Below are positions 35,648 through 44,061 of a stretch of 61,229 nucleotides of DNA, piece after piece. How positions within the stretch are numbered: position 1 is the first letter of the stretch; each line of letters opens with the position of its first letter. The stretch comes from Alphaproteobacteria bacterium (lineage in GTDB: Bacteria > Pseudomonadota > Alphaproteobacteria > Rhizobiales > Beijerinckiaceae), in the NCBI GenBank assembly GCA_016869435.1, contig VGEB01000006.1, forward strand, positions 1 through 61,229, written 5' to 3'. The notes below the pieces were generated by a model, which was given only the letters and a program-made list of their open reading frames with translations, was not told the origin of the DNA and searched no databases. Made by a program: the position numbers and the translations under genes.

Positions 35648-36412
35648 ATGGAAGACGAAGAACCCGGCTTGCTGGACAGCCTGCGACGCCATTGGCGGGC
35701 GCTGGCGATCTTCACAATTCTCGTCGCGGGCGCCTCGATCTATTCGGAGCGCGCGCTGTTTCCTGGCCGCGGCGTCGAAGAGACGGACAAAGCCGTTCAC
35801 TCGGAAAAATCGGCGGCGACGCCCACCGTCGCACCGGACGATAGGCCTGGCGGGCAAGTGGGCGCCGCGCCCGGCGGAGCAAAACCCGGAGAAGCGAAGC
35901 CGGCGGAAGCCCCCCCGCCGGGGAACGCTGTCGACGAATCTACTCAGGCGGTCATGAGCCAGACTGTGACCGTCGACGCTCGGCCCGCCGCGGTGATCAA
36001 AGGGCATGGCAAGTGGGACAGTGCAGCCAAGACGATTTCCGAGGCGCTCGCCAAACTCAACGACGCCGTCGGCAAAGCGAATCTCGTTGTCAATGGCCGT
36101 CCCTTCGCCGTCTTCACCAAGACCGACGACGCCGGCTTCTCCTTCGAGGCGATGACGCCACTCTCGGCGGCCCCCGAAGGCGCGCCGAAACTGCCTGAGG
36201 GCGTCAGCATCGGCGCTTCGCCCGCTGGCAAGGCGCTCAAGTTCCAGCATCGCGGCGCCTATGACGAGATCGAGGCGACATACGAGGCGATCGCCGCCTA
36301 TCTCGACGAGAAGGGCCTCGACACCAAGGACATGATCATCGAGGAATATCTCACCGATTTTAAGGGCGACGACGCGAATATCGACGTCGACATTTATGTT
36401 TTCTTGAAATGA
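35648..36412 (+). CDS. membrane-anchored GyrI-like effector-binding protein
   Basis: 254 aa. One N-terminal membrane helix (LAIFTILVAGASIY) follows the cytoplasmic LLDSLRRHWRA start. A Pro/Ala-rich linker (about 60-100) leads to a periplasmic GyrI/AraC effector-binding domain (about 110-254), recognisable from VDARPAAVIKGHGKWDSAAK, GRPFAVFTKTDDAGFSFEAM and the end AIAAYLDEKGLDTKDMIIEEYLTD. Such domains bind small molecules; the substrate is unknown. Confidence 0.78.
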   Translation: MEDEEPGLLDSLRRHWRALAIFTILVAGASIYSERALFPGRGVEETDKAVHSEKSAATPTVAPDDRPGGQVGAAPGGAKPGEAKPAEAPPPGNAVDESTQAVMSQTVTVDARPAAVIKGHGKWDSAAKTISEALAKLNDAVGKANLVVNGRPFAVFTKTDDAGFSFEAMTPLSAAPEGAPKLPEGVSIGASPAGKALKFQHRGAYDEIEATYEAIAAYLDEKGLDTKDMIIEEYLTDFKGDDANIDVDIYVFLK

Positions 36413-36422
36413 AACACTGCCG

Positions 36423-37304
36423 TCAGTCGCGGGCGTCGCTTCTCCGGCTCTGGGACAGATCGGATATGAAACGGCGCCAGAGCTGCTGCGCGTCATCGCC
36501 GAACGCTACTTCGAATGACGGTTCGAACGCTTCGCCAGCTTCGAGCGCGCGAAGGAGATGCAGAAACGCCGCATCGTCGCGCCTGCGCAGCCAAGCGACG
36601 AACAAGCCCGCCTGCCGATAGGCGAGGCGCTGGCGCTGGGTGAGCGCGTTCTTCGTTGGATCGCGCGGCGGTTCGATTTCAAAGCCAAGCCCAGCGAAAT
36701 CGATCCAGCGCCGTCCGTCGAGCACGACGCGATAGCCGTCGCGGATCGCCTGCACGGCTTCGTCGTCGCCGACGCCCTCGGCGCCGCCGCCGTTCGACGC
36801 CATCACCGCGAGCCCTTCGGTGAACCATTGCGGCGGGCGCGGCGCGCCGAGCGGCCGCCAGCCGGAAAGGTGCACATGCGACAGTTCATGCGTGAGGACG
36901 CTTTCGAGGCGATGGCGTTCGGCGCCGCACAGCGTCGGCGACAGAAGCGCGGCGCCGGCGCGCGTTACGGCGGCGATGTCGGAATCGCCCATGGCGTTGG
37001 CGCTCGCGTAATTCTCGTAGGAGGCGTAGACGCCGATGACCGGCGGCTGTGCGAAGGGGCGTCCGTGCGCTGACTCGATTTGCGCGATGGCGCGCCGGGC
37101 GATTTCCGCCACGGCTTCGGCGCAGACCCGCGCCTCAGGCTCGTAATGAACCCGCGCATCGTCCGCGACAGCGGGCAGCAGGCGCGGATCGTTCCAGGCG
37201 GCGCGCGCAGCGAGGCGAAGGTCTGGTCTTAGGGCCAGCGCCAACATGGCCGCTGCGATGAACGCAAGCCCGAACCCCCACGCTTTCGCCATGATACGCG
37301 GCAT
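36423..37304 (-). CDS. exported M-family zinc metallopeptidase-like protein
   Basis: 293 aa. N-terminal hydrophobic segment (FGLAFIAAAMLALALRP) acts as signal peptide or anchor. The zinc site HELSH is at 139-143, and E163 (QWFTEGLAV) is the likely third ligand, as in gluzincin-type peptidase-MA-like proteins. About 130 residues follow with no named domain. It starts five bases after the stop of the HTH gene, so it belongs to the DUF2975-HTH-peptidase unit. Substrate unknown. Confidence 0.75.
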   Translation of the reverse strand: MPRIMAKAWGFGLAFIAAAMLALALRPDLRLAARAAWNDPRLLPAVADDARVHYEPEARVCAEAVAEIARRAIAQIESAHGRPFAQPPVIGVYASYENYASANAMGDSDIAAVTRAGAALLSPTLCGAERHRLESVLTHELSHVHLSGWRPLGAPRPPQWFTEGLAVMASNGGGAEGVGDDEAVQAIRDGYRVVLDGRRWIDFAGLGFEIEPPRDPTKNALTQRQRLAYRQAGLFVAWLRRRDDAAFLHLLRALEAGEAFEPSFEVAFGDDAQQLWRRFISDLSQSRRSDARD

Positions 37305-37309
37305 GCTTG

Positions 37310-37528
37310 TCACCCAGATTTGTCGTCCGGCCGATATTCGAGAATATCGCCCGGCTGACACTGCAGAATTTCGCAGATTTTTTCGAGCGTGTCGAAACGC
37401 ACGCCCTTCACCTTGCCGGACTTCAAAAGGCTCACATTCTGTTCGGCGATGCCGATCTGCGCGGCGAGATCGCGCGAGCGCATCTTGCGTTTCGCCAGCA
37501 TCACGTCGAGGTTGACGATGATCGGCAT
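37310..37528 (-). CDS. XRE-type helix-turn-helix regulator
   Basis: 72 aa Cro/CI-like DNA-binding protein. The HTH spans about 10-65: MLAKRKMRSRDLAAQIGIAE with NVSLLKSGKVKGVRF as recognition helix, ending in CQPGDILEY. The YozG branch of this family is frequently paired with DUF2975 proteins, as here. Its ATG overlaps the DUF2975 TGA by one base (TGATG), so it is translationally coupled. It may regulate its own cluster. Confidence 0.88.
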   Translation of the reverse strand: MPIIVNLDVMLAKRKMRSRDLAAQIGIAEQNVSLLKSGKVKGVRFDTLEKICEILQCQPGDILEYRPDDKSG

Positions 37529-38097
37529 CAGACGATCTGCGCGTTTTCATCGGCGATGTCGGCCGCCGTCTTCTGGATTTGGGCGAGCGCGAGGAGCGTC
37601 GCGAGCAGCATGATTGTCGAGAGGTCTTCGGGCCGCAGATAGACGGAGACCATATGTGCGCCCGCCGCCTTATGGGCCGTGAGGATGAGCGACATGAGCG
37701 GTCGCGCGGCGATATCGACCAGCGCCGCGATGAGGCCCGCCAGCGCAAGAGCGCGCAGCCATCCCGCCGCATCGGGCGTGAAGATGCGCCCTTCGAGATA
37801 GGCCGAGAACAATCTCCAGCCGGCGTAGCAGGCGACGACGAGCAGCGTCCAGATCACGAAGCTGACGCCGAAGCCCGCAAGCCGCTGATTGGCGGACAGG
37901 CCTTCGACATCGATCTTCAGCGACGCAAATATCGAAACAACCGCTGACTCGTCGCTCCAGAACATCACGATCGTGACGAGAATCCACAGGCAATAGGCGA
38001 CGAGCGCGAAGCGCAGCGTCTGGCAGAGCCAGCCGATGCGGCGGCGGAGCGAATCGAGACGGCGGTCCTCAAAGGAAAGGGCGGTGAAGTCGGTCAT
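37528..38097 (-). CDS. DUF2975 membrane protein
   Basis: 189 aa with four membrane segments (FALVAYCLWILVTIVMFW, FVIWTLLVVACYAGWRLF, LRALALAGLIAALVDIA and IMLLATLLALAQI). The RIFTPDAAGWLRALAL loop is characteristic of the family. The start is well set: AAGGAGA seven bases before ATG 38097. The gene heads a DUF2975-HTH-metallopeptidase unit; the DUF2975/YozG-type pair also occurs in Firmicutes. Confidence 0.82.
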   Translation of the reverse strand: MTDFTALSFEDRRLDSLRRRIGWLCQTLRFALVAYCLWILVTIVMFWSDESAVVSIFASLKIDVEGLSANQRLAGFGVSFVIWTLLVVACYAGWRLFSAYLEGRIFTPDAAGWLRALALAGLIAALVDIAARPLMSLILTAHKAAGAHMVSVYLRPEDLSTIMLLATLLALAQIQKTAADIADENAQIV

Positions 38098-38170
38098 GAC
38101 GGTCTCCTTGTATCGTTTACGTTGACACGAGAAAATTTTAATGTCAAACATTAAAAAATGATACTTCAGC

Positions 38171-38821
38171 ATGAGGCATTCCATGTCGCCCATTCTCTGT
38201 CGTCTGTCTGTTCTGGCGCTGGCCATAGCGCTATCCGCCTGCAGCCATGTTCCGGTCTCGACCCTATGGGCGCTGCGCAATTTCGACGCCGCATCGGTCG
38301 ATCCGGCGGCGCTGCGCGCGGCGGTGCGTCTGCCAGAAAGTTTCGAGCCGCAGAGAGGCGGCGTGACGTTGAAAATAGGCTGGTGGCGCGACGGCGAAGA
38401 GAAGGCGAAGCATGAGATGACCTTCGCGCTCAAGGAAACGACCGCGCCCGACGACGTCGCGCCGCTCGCCGGCGAGAAGACGGCCGGAACGCGCATTTAC
38501 GCTTTTCGCGTCGACCCGGTCGACTATGCGGCGATCCGCGCCCGACAGAAGGAATTTCTCGAAGAGAAGGCGCGCAACCCGGGCAAGACGCACGGCTCCT
38601 TCGGCGTCGGAGCCGAAGCCTGTCGGCGCGGCGACTTCCCCGAAGGTCCGCTGCTGACGACGACCTATTTGCGCACGCAACCCTCTGGCGCTTATCTCAC
38701 CGTGCTCAAGAATTTCGACATGCGCGAAGCGGCGACAAAGGAAAAGCCGCTCGACGCGCTCGTGCCGCCGTGCGAAAAATTCGCTAGCCGCGCCGAGGCG
38801 GGAACAGACATTGACCGTTAG
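38171..38821 (+). CDS. lipoprotein of unknown function
   Basis: 216 aa. Hydrophobic N-terminus (LCRLSVLALAIALSACS) with lipobox ALSAC, so a lipid-anchored envelope protein. The mature part is mostly hydrophilic, ending with a CEKF motif; no family recognised. A three-base-overlap convergent end with carA (38818-38821). Confidence 0.65.
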   Translation: MRHSMSPILCRLSVLALAIALSACSHVPVSTLWALRNFDAASVDPAALRAAVRLPESFEPQRGGVTLKIGWWRDGEEKAKHEMTFALKETTAPDDVAPLAGEKTAGTRIYAFRVDPVDYAAIRARQKEFLEEKARNPGKTHGSFGVGAEACRRGDFPEGPLLTTTYLRTQPSGAYLTVLKNFDMREAATKEKPLDALVPPCEKFASRAEAGTDIDR

Positions 38822-40008
38822 GCCGCCTTCGCCTTCTCCATCATCTCGATGAAGCGCTTGAAAAGATAATGGCTGTCCTGCGGGCCGGGCGAGGCCTCCG
38901 GGTGATGCTGCACCGAAAAGGCCGGGCGGTCGGTAAGCGCGATGCCGCAGTTCGAGCCGTCGAAGAGCGAACGATGCGTCTCGACGGCGTTCGCCGGCAG
39001 GCTGTCGCGATCGACCGCGAAGCCGTGGTTCATCGACACGATCTCGACCTTGCCGGTGGTGAAATCCTTGACCGGATGATTGGCGCCGTGATGGCCCTGC
39101 GGCATTTTCTTCGTCTTCGCGCCGACCGCGAGCGCCATCATCTGATGGCCGAGGCAAATGCCGAAGGTCGGGATTTTCGCCTCGAGCAGCTCGCGGATCA
39201 CCGGCGCGGCATATTTGCCGGTCTCGGCCGGATCGCCAGGGCCGTTCGAGAGAAAGACGCCGTCAGGATTGAGCGCCAGAATTTCCCCGCTCGTCGCGGT
39301 CGCTGGCGCGACCACGACTTCGCAGTCCTGCTCGGCCAGAAGACGCAGGATATTGCGTTTCACGCCATAATCGATGGCGACGACGCGATATCTGGGCGCG
39401 CCGTTGCGCGCGCCATAGCCGCCGCCAAGCCGCCAGGTCGTCTCGCGCCAGTCGTAGCGCGCCTTGGCGCCGACGCTCGGCACGAGGTCCATGCCGTCTA
39501 TGCCCGGCCAAGCGGCGGCCTTGGCCTTCAGCGCGGCAATGTCGAAGCGGCCGTCCGGCGCATGGACGATGACGGCGTTCTGCATGCCGCGTTCGCGAAT
39601 GAGCGTCGTTAGCGCGCGGGTGTCGATTCCACAGAGGCCGACAATGCCGCGCGAGGCGAGCCAGTCGGCGAGAGGCTTCTGGGCGCGGAAATTCGAAGGG
39701 TCAGTCGCCGGCGCGCCGAAAATGGCCCCCACGGCGCCGGCGCTCCGATCAAGATCGACGGTTTCGACGTCCTCGTCGTTCGTCCCGACATTGCCGATAT
39801 GCGGGAAGGTGAAGGTGACGATCTGGGCGGCATAGGACGGGTCGGTCAGGATTTCCTGATAGCCGGTCATGGCGGTGTTGAAACAGACCTCGCCGACCGC
39901 TTCGCCGACGGCGCCGAGCCCGTAGCCTTCGATCACCTCGCCGCTGGCGAGAATGAGCGCGCCGGTGTGGATCGGTTTCTTCCAGCCGTTATCTTGATAG
40001 ATCGTCAT
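38818..40008 (-). CDS. carA: carbamoyl-phosphate synthase small subunit
   Basis: 396 aa glutaminase subunit supplying ammonia for arginine and pyrimidine synthesis. Class I amidotransferase triad: C285 (GICLGHQ), H369 and E371 (HPEASPG). The N-terminal ALILASGEVIEGYG is typical of CarA. ATG 40008 chosen; an in-frame extension to 40707 runs through a repeat and YqeY antisense and is rejected. The carB partner is not in the window. Its upstream region carries a palindromic repeat (40061-40135). Confidence 0.95.
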   Translation of the reverse strand: MTIYQDNGWKKPIHTGALILASGEVIEGYGLGAVGEAVGEVCFNTAMTGYQEILTDPSYAAQIVTFTFPHIGNVGTNDEDVETVDLDRSAGAVGAIFGAPATDPSNFRAQKPLADWLASRGIVGLCGIDTRALTTLIRERGMQNAVIVHAPDGRFDIAALKAKAAAWPGIDGMDLVPSVGAKARYDWRETTWRLGGGYGARNGAPRYRVVAIDYGVKRNILRLLAEQDCEVVVAPATATSGEILALNPDGVFLSNGPGDPAETGKYAAPVIRELLEAKIPTFGICLGHQMMALAVGAKTKKMPQGHHGANHPVKDFTTGKVEIVSMNHGFAVDRDSLPANAVETHRSLFDGSNCGIALTDRPAFSVQHHPEASPGPQDSHYLFKRFIEMMEKAKAA

Positions 40009-40060
40009 CCCTGTCCCGAATTCTGCAGCGCCGCCGCCCTTGACAGTGCAGCCTCCGCGC

Positions 40061-40135
40061 GTCATGGCCGGGCTTGACCCGGCCATCCACGGGCCGCAGC
40101 GCCGCGTGGGCGCCCGCGACGAGCGCGGGCATGAC
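40061..40135. repeat. palindromic repeat upstream of carA
   Basis: 75-base element whose ends are inverted copies (gtcatggccggg ... gcgggcatgac), with internal hairpins ggccgggcttgacccggcc and cgcccgcgacgagcgcgggc. A second, longer copy with an insertion lies at 41520-41650. Similar elements occur widely in Hyphomicrobiales intergenic DNA. Confidence 0.75.
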
Positions 40136-40182
40136 GCGATGTAATGCATCCGCCCCGGAAATGGAAACCCCAAGGACCCAAC

Positions 40183-40632
40183 ATGCGCGAGAAGATTACG
40201 GCGGACCTCAAGACGGCGATGAAGGCGGGCGAGCGCGCCAAGGTCGACGCGCTGCGGCTCATCAACGCCGCGCTGAAGGACAAGGACATCGAGGCCCGCG
40301 GCTCGGGCAAGACGCTCGGCGACGACGGTGTGCTGGCGCTGTTGCAGAAGATGATCAAGAGCCGACAGGAGTCGGTCGATATCTACGAGAAGGCCGGGCG
40401 CACCGATCTCGCTGATAAAGAGAAGGGCGAGATCGCGGTGATTTCCGCCTATCTGCCGCAGCAGCTCTCGGAAGCCGAAGTCGCCGAGGCGGTGAAGGCC
40501 GCGATCAATGAGGTCGGCGCGGCGTCGATCAAGGACATGGGCAAGGTCGTCGCCGCGCTGAAGGCGAAATACACGGGCCGCATGGATTTCGCCAAGGCGA
40601 GCGCGGCGGTGAAGGCGGCGCTGTCGGGGTGA
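40183..40632 (+). CDS. YqeY/GatB-tail domain protein
   Basis: 149 aa. The N-terminal MREKITADLKTAMKAGERAK and DALRLINAALKDKDIE, with the later AVISAYLPQQLSEAEVAEAV, define the YqeY family (GatB/Yqey domain), which resembles the tRNA-binding tail of amidotransferase GatB. Divergent from carA, a common layout in alphaproteobacteria. Function not established; a tRNA-linked role is inferred from the fold. Confidence 0.9.
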   Translation: MREKITADLKTAMKAGERAKVDALRLINAALKDKDIEARGSGKTLGDDGVLALLQKMIKSRQESVDIYEKAGRTDLADKEKGEIAVISAYLPQQLSEAEVAEAVKAAINEVGAASIKDMGKVVAALKAKYTGRMDFAKASAAVKAALSG

Positions 40633-40658
40633 TGGAGCAGACGTAAGGGCGCAATCCG

Positions 40659-40698
40659 CTCCCTCTCCCGCGAAGCGGGGGAGGGCTGGGGAGGGGGT
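40659..40698. repeat. C/G-rich hairpin repeat
   Basis: Stem ccctctcccgc / gcgggggaggg (40661-40685) followed by gctggggagggg. A near copy of the last hairpin of the 26592-26781 element. It sits between convergent yqeY and thiD and may act as a terminator-like barrier. Confidence 0.7.
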
Positions 40699-41501
40699 CA
40701 ACGCCACAGCGCAAAAAAATGATGCGGCGGGCCGCGGCCGTCGCTCAATTGCAGCCTATCCGCCGCCTCCAGCGCGCCTTCGAGCCAGGCTTTCGCCGTC
40801 GCAATCGCGTCGATGAGCGGCGCGCCCTTGGCGAGTTCGCAGGCGATGGCCGAGGACAGCGCGCAGCCCGTTCCATGCGTGTTGCGCGTGGCGATGCGCC
40901 TCCCGCGAAAGACGCGCCTCTCTCCATTTTCGAAGAGAACGTCGATGGGCTCGCCTGCAAGATCGCCGCCCGTGACCAGCACGGCGCGCGCGCCGGCGTC
41001 GCAGAGACGCTGCGCCTGCGCCGTCATTTCATCGGCGTTACTGGCAAGAGGCGTTTGCGTCAGCGCGCTCGCCTCATAAAGGTTCGGCGTCACGAGGCGC
41101 GCGAAGGGCAGGAAACTCGCGACCAACGCCGTCTCAAGCCCGGCCGAGGCGAGGCTGACGCCCTGCGTCGGAACGAGCACCGGATCGAGCACGATGTTGC
41201 GCGCCTCATAGCGTGCGAGCGTCTCGGCCACGGCGCGCGCGATGTCCGGCGTCGCGAGCATGCCGATCTTGATCGCATCGGGTTGAATGTCCGACAGAAC
41301 AGCTTCGATCTGTGCGGCGACAATGTCGGGCGCGACAGGGTAGGCGGCCGTCACGCCCCGGGAGTTCTGGGCGGTGAGCGCGGCGATCGCCGCCATGCCG
41401 TAGCAGCCGAAGGCGGAGAAGGTTTTAAGGTCCGCCTGCACGCCCGCGCCGCCCGACGGGTCAGAGCCGGCGATGGAGAGAAGGCGGGGGATTTTGGGCA
41501 T
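40698..41501 (-). CDS. thiD: HMP/HMP-P kinase ThiD
   Basis: 267 aa ribokinase-family enzyme phosphorylating hydroxymethylpyrimidine and its monophosphate for thiamine. Signature regions: IAGSDPSGGAGVQADLKTF at the start, VLDPVLVPTQG and NTHGTGCALSSAIA (the GTGC anion hole and catalytic Asp region) near the end. ATG 41501 is used; a GTG lies three codons upstream (41510). No TPP riboswitch was seen upstream. Confidence 0.93.
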   Translation of the reverse strand: MPKIPRLLSIAGSDPSGGAGVQADLKTFSAFGCYGMAAIAALTAQNSRGVTAAYPVAPDIVAAQIEAVLSDIQPDAIKIGMLATPDIARAVAETLARYEARNIVLDPVLVPTQGVSLASAGLETALVASFLPFARLVTPNLYEASALTQTPLASNADEMTAQAQRLCDAGARAVLVTGGDLAGEPIDVLFENGERRVFRGRRIATRNTHGTGCALSSAIACELAKGAPLIDAIATAKAWLEGALEAADRLQLSDGRGPPHHFFALWR

Positions 41502-41519
41502 CTGCGTCACCTATCCGCC

Positions 41520-41650
41520 GTTATGGCCGGGCTTGGCCCGGCCATCCACGCCCTTCGCGTCGGCGACTATTGCCACCTATAGGTAGCGTTCATTCTTTTT
41601 CGCTTGCACAACGTTCCGGCGTGGATGCCCGCAACAAGCGCGGGCATGAC
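41520..41650. repeat. interrupted palindromic repeat
   Basis: The left half (tatggccgggcttggcccggccatccacg) and right half (cgtggatgcccgcaacaagcgcgggcatgac) match the repeat at 40061-40135 but are separated by about 70 unrelated bases. The inner ends ccatccacg and cgtggat still pair. It lies between thiD and the WD40 gene. Confidence 0.72.
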
Positions 41651-41671
41651 GCATTTCCCCACGTGCGCCGC

Positions 41672-42676
41672 TCACCCCTTGGGCAGGCTCAGCACGCCGG
41701 CCTCGCCATTCTCCGCGCCGAAAGCGAGGCGTGCGCCCTTTTCGTCCCAGGCGAACGCGCTGATCCGAGCGCGATCACTGTCCTGCGCCGGACGGTGGAC
41801 CAAAATTTCGGATCCGTCGGAAAGCCGCGCTAACAGAATGAGGCCGTCGTCATAGCCAATGGCGACGACGAGCGCCGCCGGATGGAAAGCGACCCGCGTC
41901 ACGACCGCGGCGCGGACGCCGCATTCGCGCGGCGCCTGGCCCATGGGGCCGTCCTTGCCGGAAAAGGGCCAGACGATGCAGGCGTCGGCGCCTGATGTCG
42001 CGAGCCATTTCCCGTCATGCGACCATGAGAGGCTGCGAGTCTTTCCGGGATATCCCGCCATGCGCATATGTTTGCCGTCGGCGAGACGCCAGCCGTGCAA
42101 GGCGTTCTCTTGCATCGACGTGACGAGAAAGCGCCCATCGGGAGAAATGGCGGCGTCGAGATGCGAGCCCGCCCAGACGAGCGCCTCCGGTTTGCCCGCA
42201 TTCGGGAACCACAGAGTCGCGCCGCCGTAATGGGCGATCGCCAGCCGGTAGCCTTTGGGAAAGAAGGCGAGGCCGCGCGACGTCGACGGCAGATCGAGCG
42301 ACTTTGCTTCGCCCTTGGCCGAGCGCGCCCGCGCCGTTCTGCCCGCCGTCCAGGCGACGGCGCCGCCATGCGCGGCGACGGCGTCGATCCATTTGCCCTT
42401 TTCGTCGCCGATGATTTCGACGCCGCCATTGGCGTTGGTCGCGACGACGCGGCCATCGTCGCCGCCGGTGACGAGCCGGTCGCCGTCCTGCGCCGCGACG
42501 AGGATGGCGGCGTCCTCATGGACGGGAATCCGTCGTTCCTCGGCGCCGTCGCCGAAATGTAGCGTTCCGTCGGCGAGCGCGAAGACCGGCGCGCCGCCAA
42601 GGAATGCGGCGGCTGCGACCGGCTCTCCAAGCGCGATCGTTTCGACTTTGTCGACGAGCGTCGGAGACAGCGCCAC
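41672..42676 (-). CDS. WD40-repeat protein
   Basis: 334 aa beta-propeller-like protein with repeats such as RLVTGGDDGRVVATNANGG, HLDAAISPDGRFLVTSMQEN and SLSWSHDGKWLATSGADA; each carries the GH/WD-type spacing. Likely a soluble scaffold; no signal peptide. It starts from GTG 42676, two bases after the stop of the O-antigen-ligase-like gene, so they form a pair. Confidence 0.8.
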   Translation of the reverse strand: MALSPTLVDKVETIALGEPVAAAAFLGGAPVFALADGTLHFGDGAEERRIPVHEDAAILVAAQDGDRLVTGGDDGRVVATNANGGVEIIGDEKGKWIDAVAAHGGAVAWTAGRTARARSAKGEAKSLDLPSTSRGLAFFPKGYRLAIAHYGGATLWFPNAGKPEALVWAGSHLDAAISPDGRFLVTSMQENALHGWRLADGKHMRMAGYPGKTRSLSWSHDGKWLATSGADACIVWPFSGKDGPMGQAPRECGVRAAVVTRVAFHPAALVVAIGYDDGLILLARLSDGSEILVHRPAQDSDRARISAFAWDEKGARLAFGAENGEAGVLSLPKG

Positions 42677-42678
42677 GG

Positions 42679-43908
42679 CTATGGGCTGTCCCCTGCAGAT
42701 GCGCCGAAGCCGACCGGAACGCGCGGCGCGCGTTTCCGAAACTGGCCGCGCATGACCAGCGCGAAGGCGATGGCGTCAAGTCCGGCGAGCGTCAGCCACC
42801 AGAGCTGCTCGGCTGCCGGGCCGAACAGGCAAATGGCGAAGCCCGCGCCGATGCCGCCCAAAAGAAAAGGCGCCAGCGCCGGACGCGACTGGCCGACGAA
42901 CAGGCTGGCGCGGGCGGCGACGAGCGCCGCCGCGGCCGCGCCGAGCATGCCGAGATCGAACCAGATCTTGAAGATCAGGCTGCGCGGCGTGGACGGCGTC
43001 AGATAGCCGCCGAGCACGCCCCAGGTCGCCGCGCCAAAACCGTGTCCGATCAGCGTGCGCCAGCCGTCGGTCTCGATCATCTGACCCCAAAAGACGAGAT
43101 GCTTGAAAAAGGCGGGGGGACTCTCGGGCCATAGGAGGCGCGCGCCATAGGCGGCGAGCGGCGCAAGCAGCACGATCGCCGCCATGAGCGCCGCGATTAT
43201 CGCGGACATCGCGCGCGGGCGGCCGAACGAAGCGGCAAAGACCGCCGCGCCGGCGGCGAGCGCCGGCATTGCATTCGGCGCGCGCGAGAGATAGCAGGCG
43301 ATCACGGTCGCGACGGCGAGCGCCGCCGCCCAATACCATCGGTCGCGCACCGCGAGCGCCCCCATCGCCGGCCACACCAGCAAGGACAGGCCAAGTCCGG
43401 CGCGGCCGAGCGGTCCGACATCGAGAATGTCGTCGAGCGTATATTGCGGCTTCAGCAGCAAGGTGACAGCGGCGAGCGCAATCGTCGCCGCCGCGACGCC
43501 AATCGGCAGAAGATTGAGGTTGGACGTTTTGGTGCGCAGCGGCAGAAATCCGGTCGCGAGCGCCACGAGCGCGAGGGTCGCCGTGATTTTGGCGAAACGT
43601 TCCGCGGGACCCTCAAAGGGCGTCCAGAGCAGCGAAAGCGCCGCCCAGGACGCGAGCAGCAGGGCCGCCAGAAACGGCGGCGAGAATAGGATCGCGCGCA
43701 TCGAGCGCGCCGATCCCTCTTCCGGCGTCAGCGTCGCGGCGGCGAGAAGCAGCGCCGCCCCGATCGGCAGCAGCACATAGACGGTCTGGCGCGCCAGAAT
43801 TGGCGCAATGAGCGAGATCACGAACAGCAAAAACACGCCGATCCGCAGCAGCAGGCGGGACGCCTCTTCTGCAGGTTCGTCATTATTGCGGCGCGAAAGG
43901 TCAGACAT
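42679..43908 (-). CDS. O-antigen ligase/polymerase-family membrane protein
   Basis: 409 aa, about 10-12 hydrophobic segments. The large periplasmic loop with RTLIGHGFGAATWGVLGGYL resembles the Wzy_C/WaaL signature. Such proteins polymerise or ligate glycans at the periplasmic face of the inner membrane. No glycosyltransferases are adjacent, so the glycan is unknown. ATG 43908 is chosen; the frame extends upstream without family similarity. Confidence 0.8.
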   Translation of the reverse strand: MSDLSRRNNDEPAEEASRLLLRIGVFLLFVISLIAPILARQTVYVLLPIGAALLLAAATLTPEEGSARSMRAILFSPPFLAALLLASWAALSLLWTPFEGPAERFAKITATLALVALATGFLPLRTKTSNLNLLPIGVAAATIALAAVTLLLKPQYTLDDILDVGPLGRAGLGLSLLVWPAMGALAVRDRWYWAAALAVATVIACYLSRAPNAMPALAAGAAVFAASFGRPRAMSAIIAALMAAIVLLAPLAAYGARLLWPESPPAFFKHLVFWGQMIETDGWRTLIGHGFGAATWGVLGGYLTPSTPRSLIFKIWFDLGMLGAAAAALVAARASLFVGQSRPALAPFLLGGIGAGFAICLFGPAAEQLWWLTLAGLDAIAFALVMRGQFRKRAPRVPVGFGASAGDSP

Positions 43909-44061
43909 GGCGAGGCGCGGCCGAGTCGGGGGTCCGGATGAGAGATTAGAACGAAATGGCCGGCGAGTAGTCTGCCGCAACGCAGTAAATAGGAGAAAGA
44001 GCGCAATTTTTCGGCGACTGTGGCGCATTTGCTATTGTCGAGATCACGCCGCCAGCGTGAT

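Noticed and set aside
40009-40707. Extended N-terminus for carA
   Set aside because: The frame passes through a palindromic repeat and yqeY antisense and does not look CarA-like; ATG 40008 fits the family.
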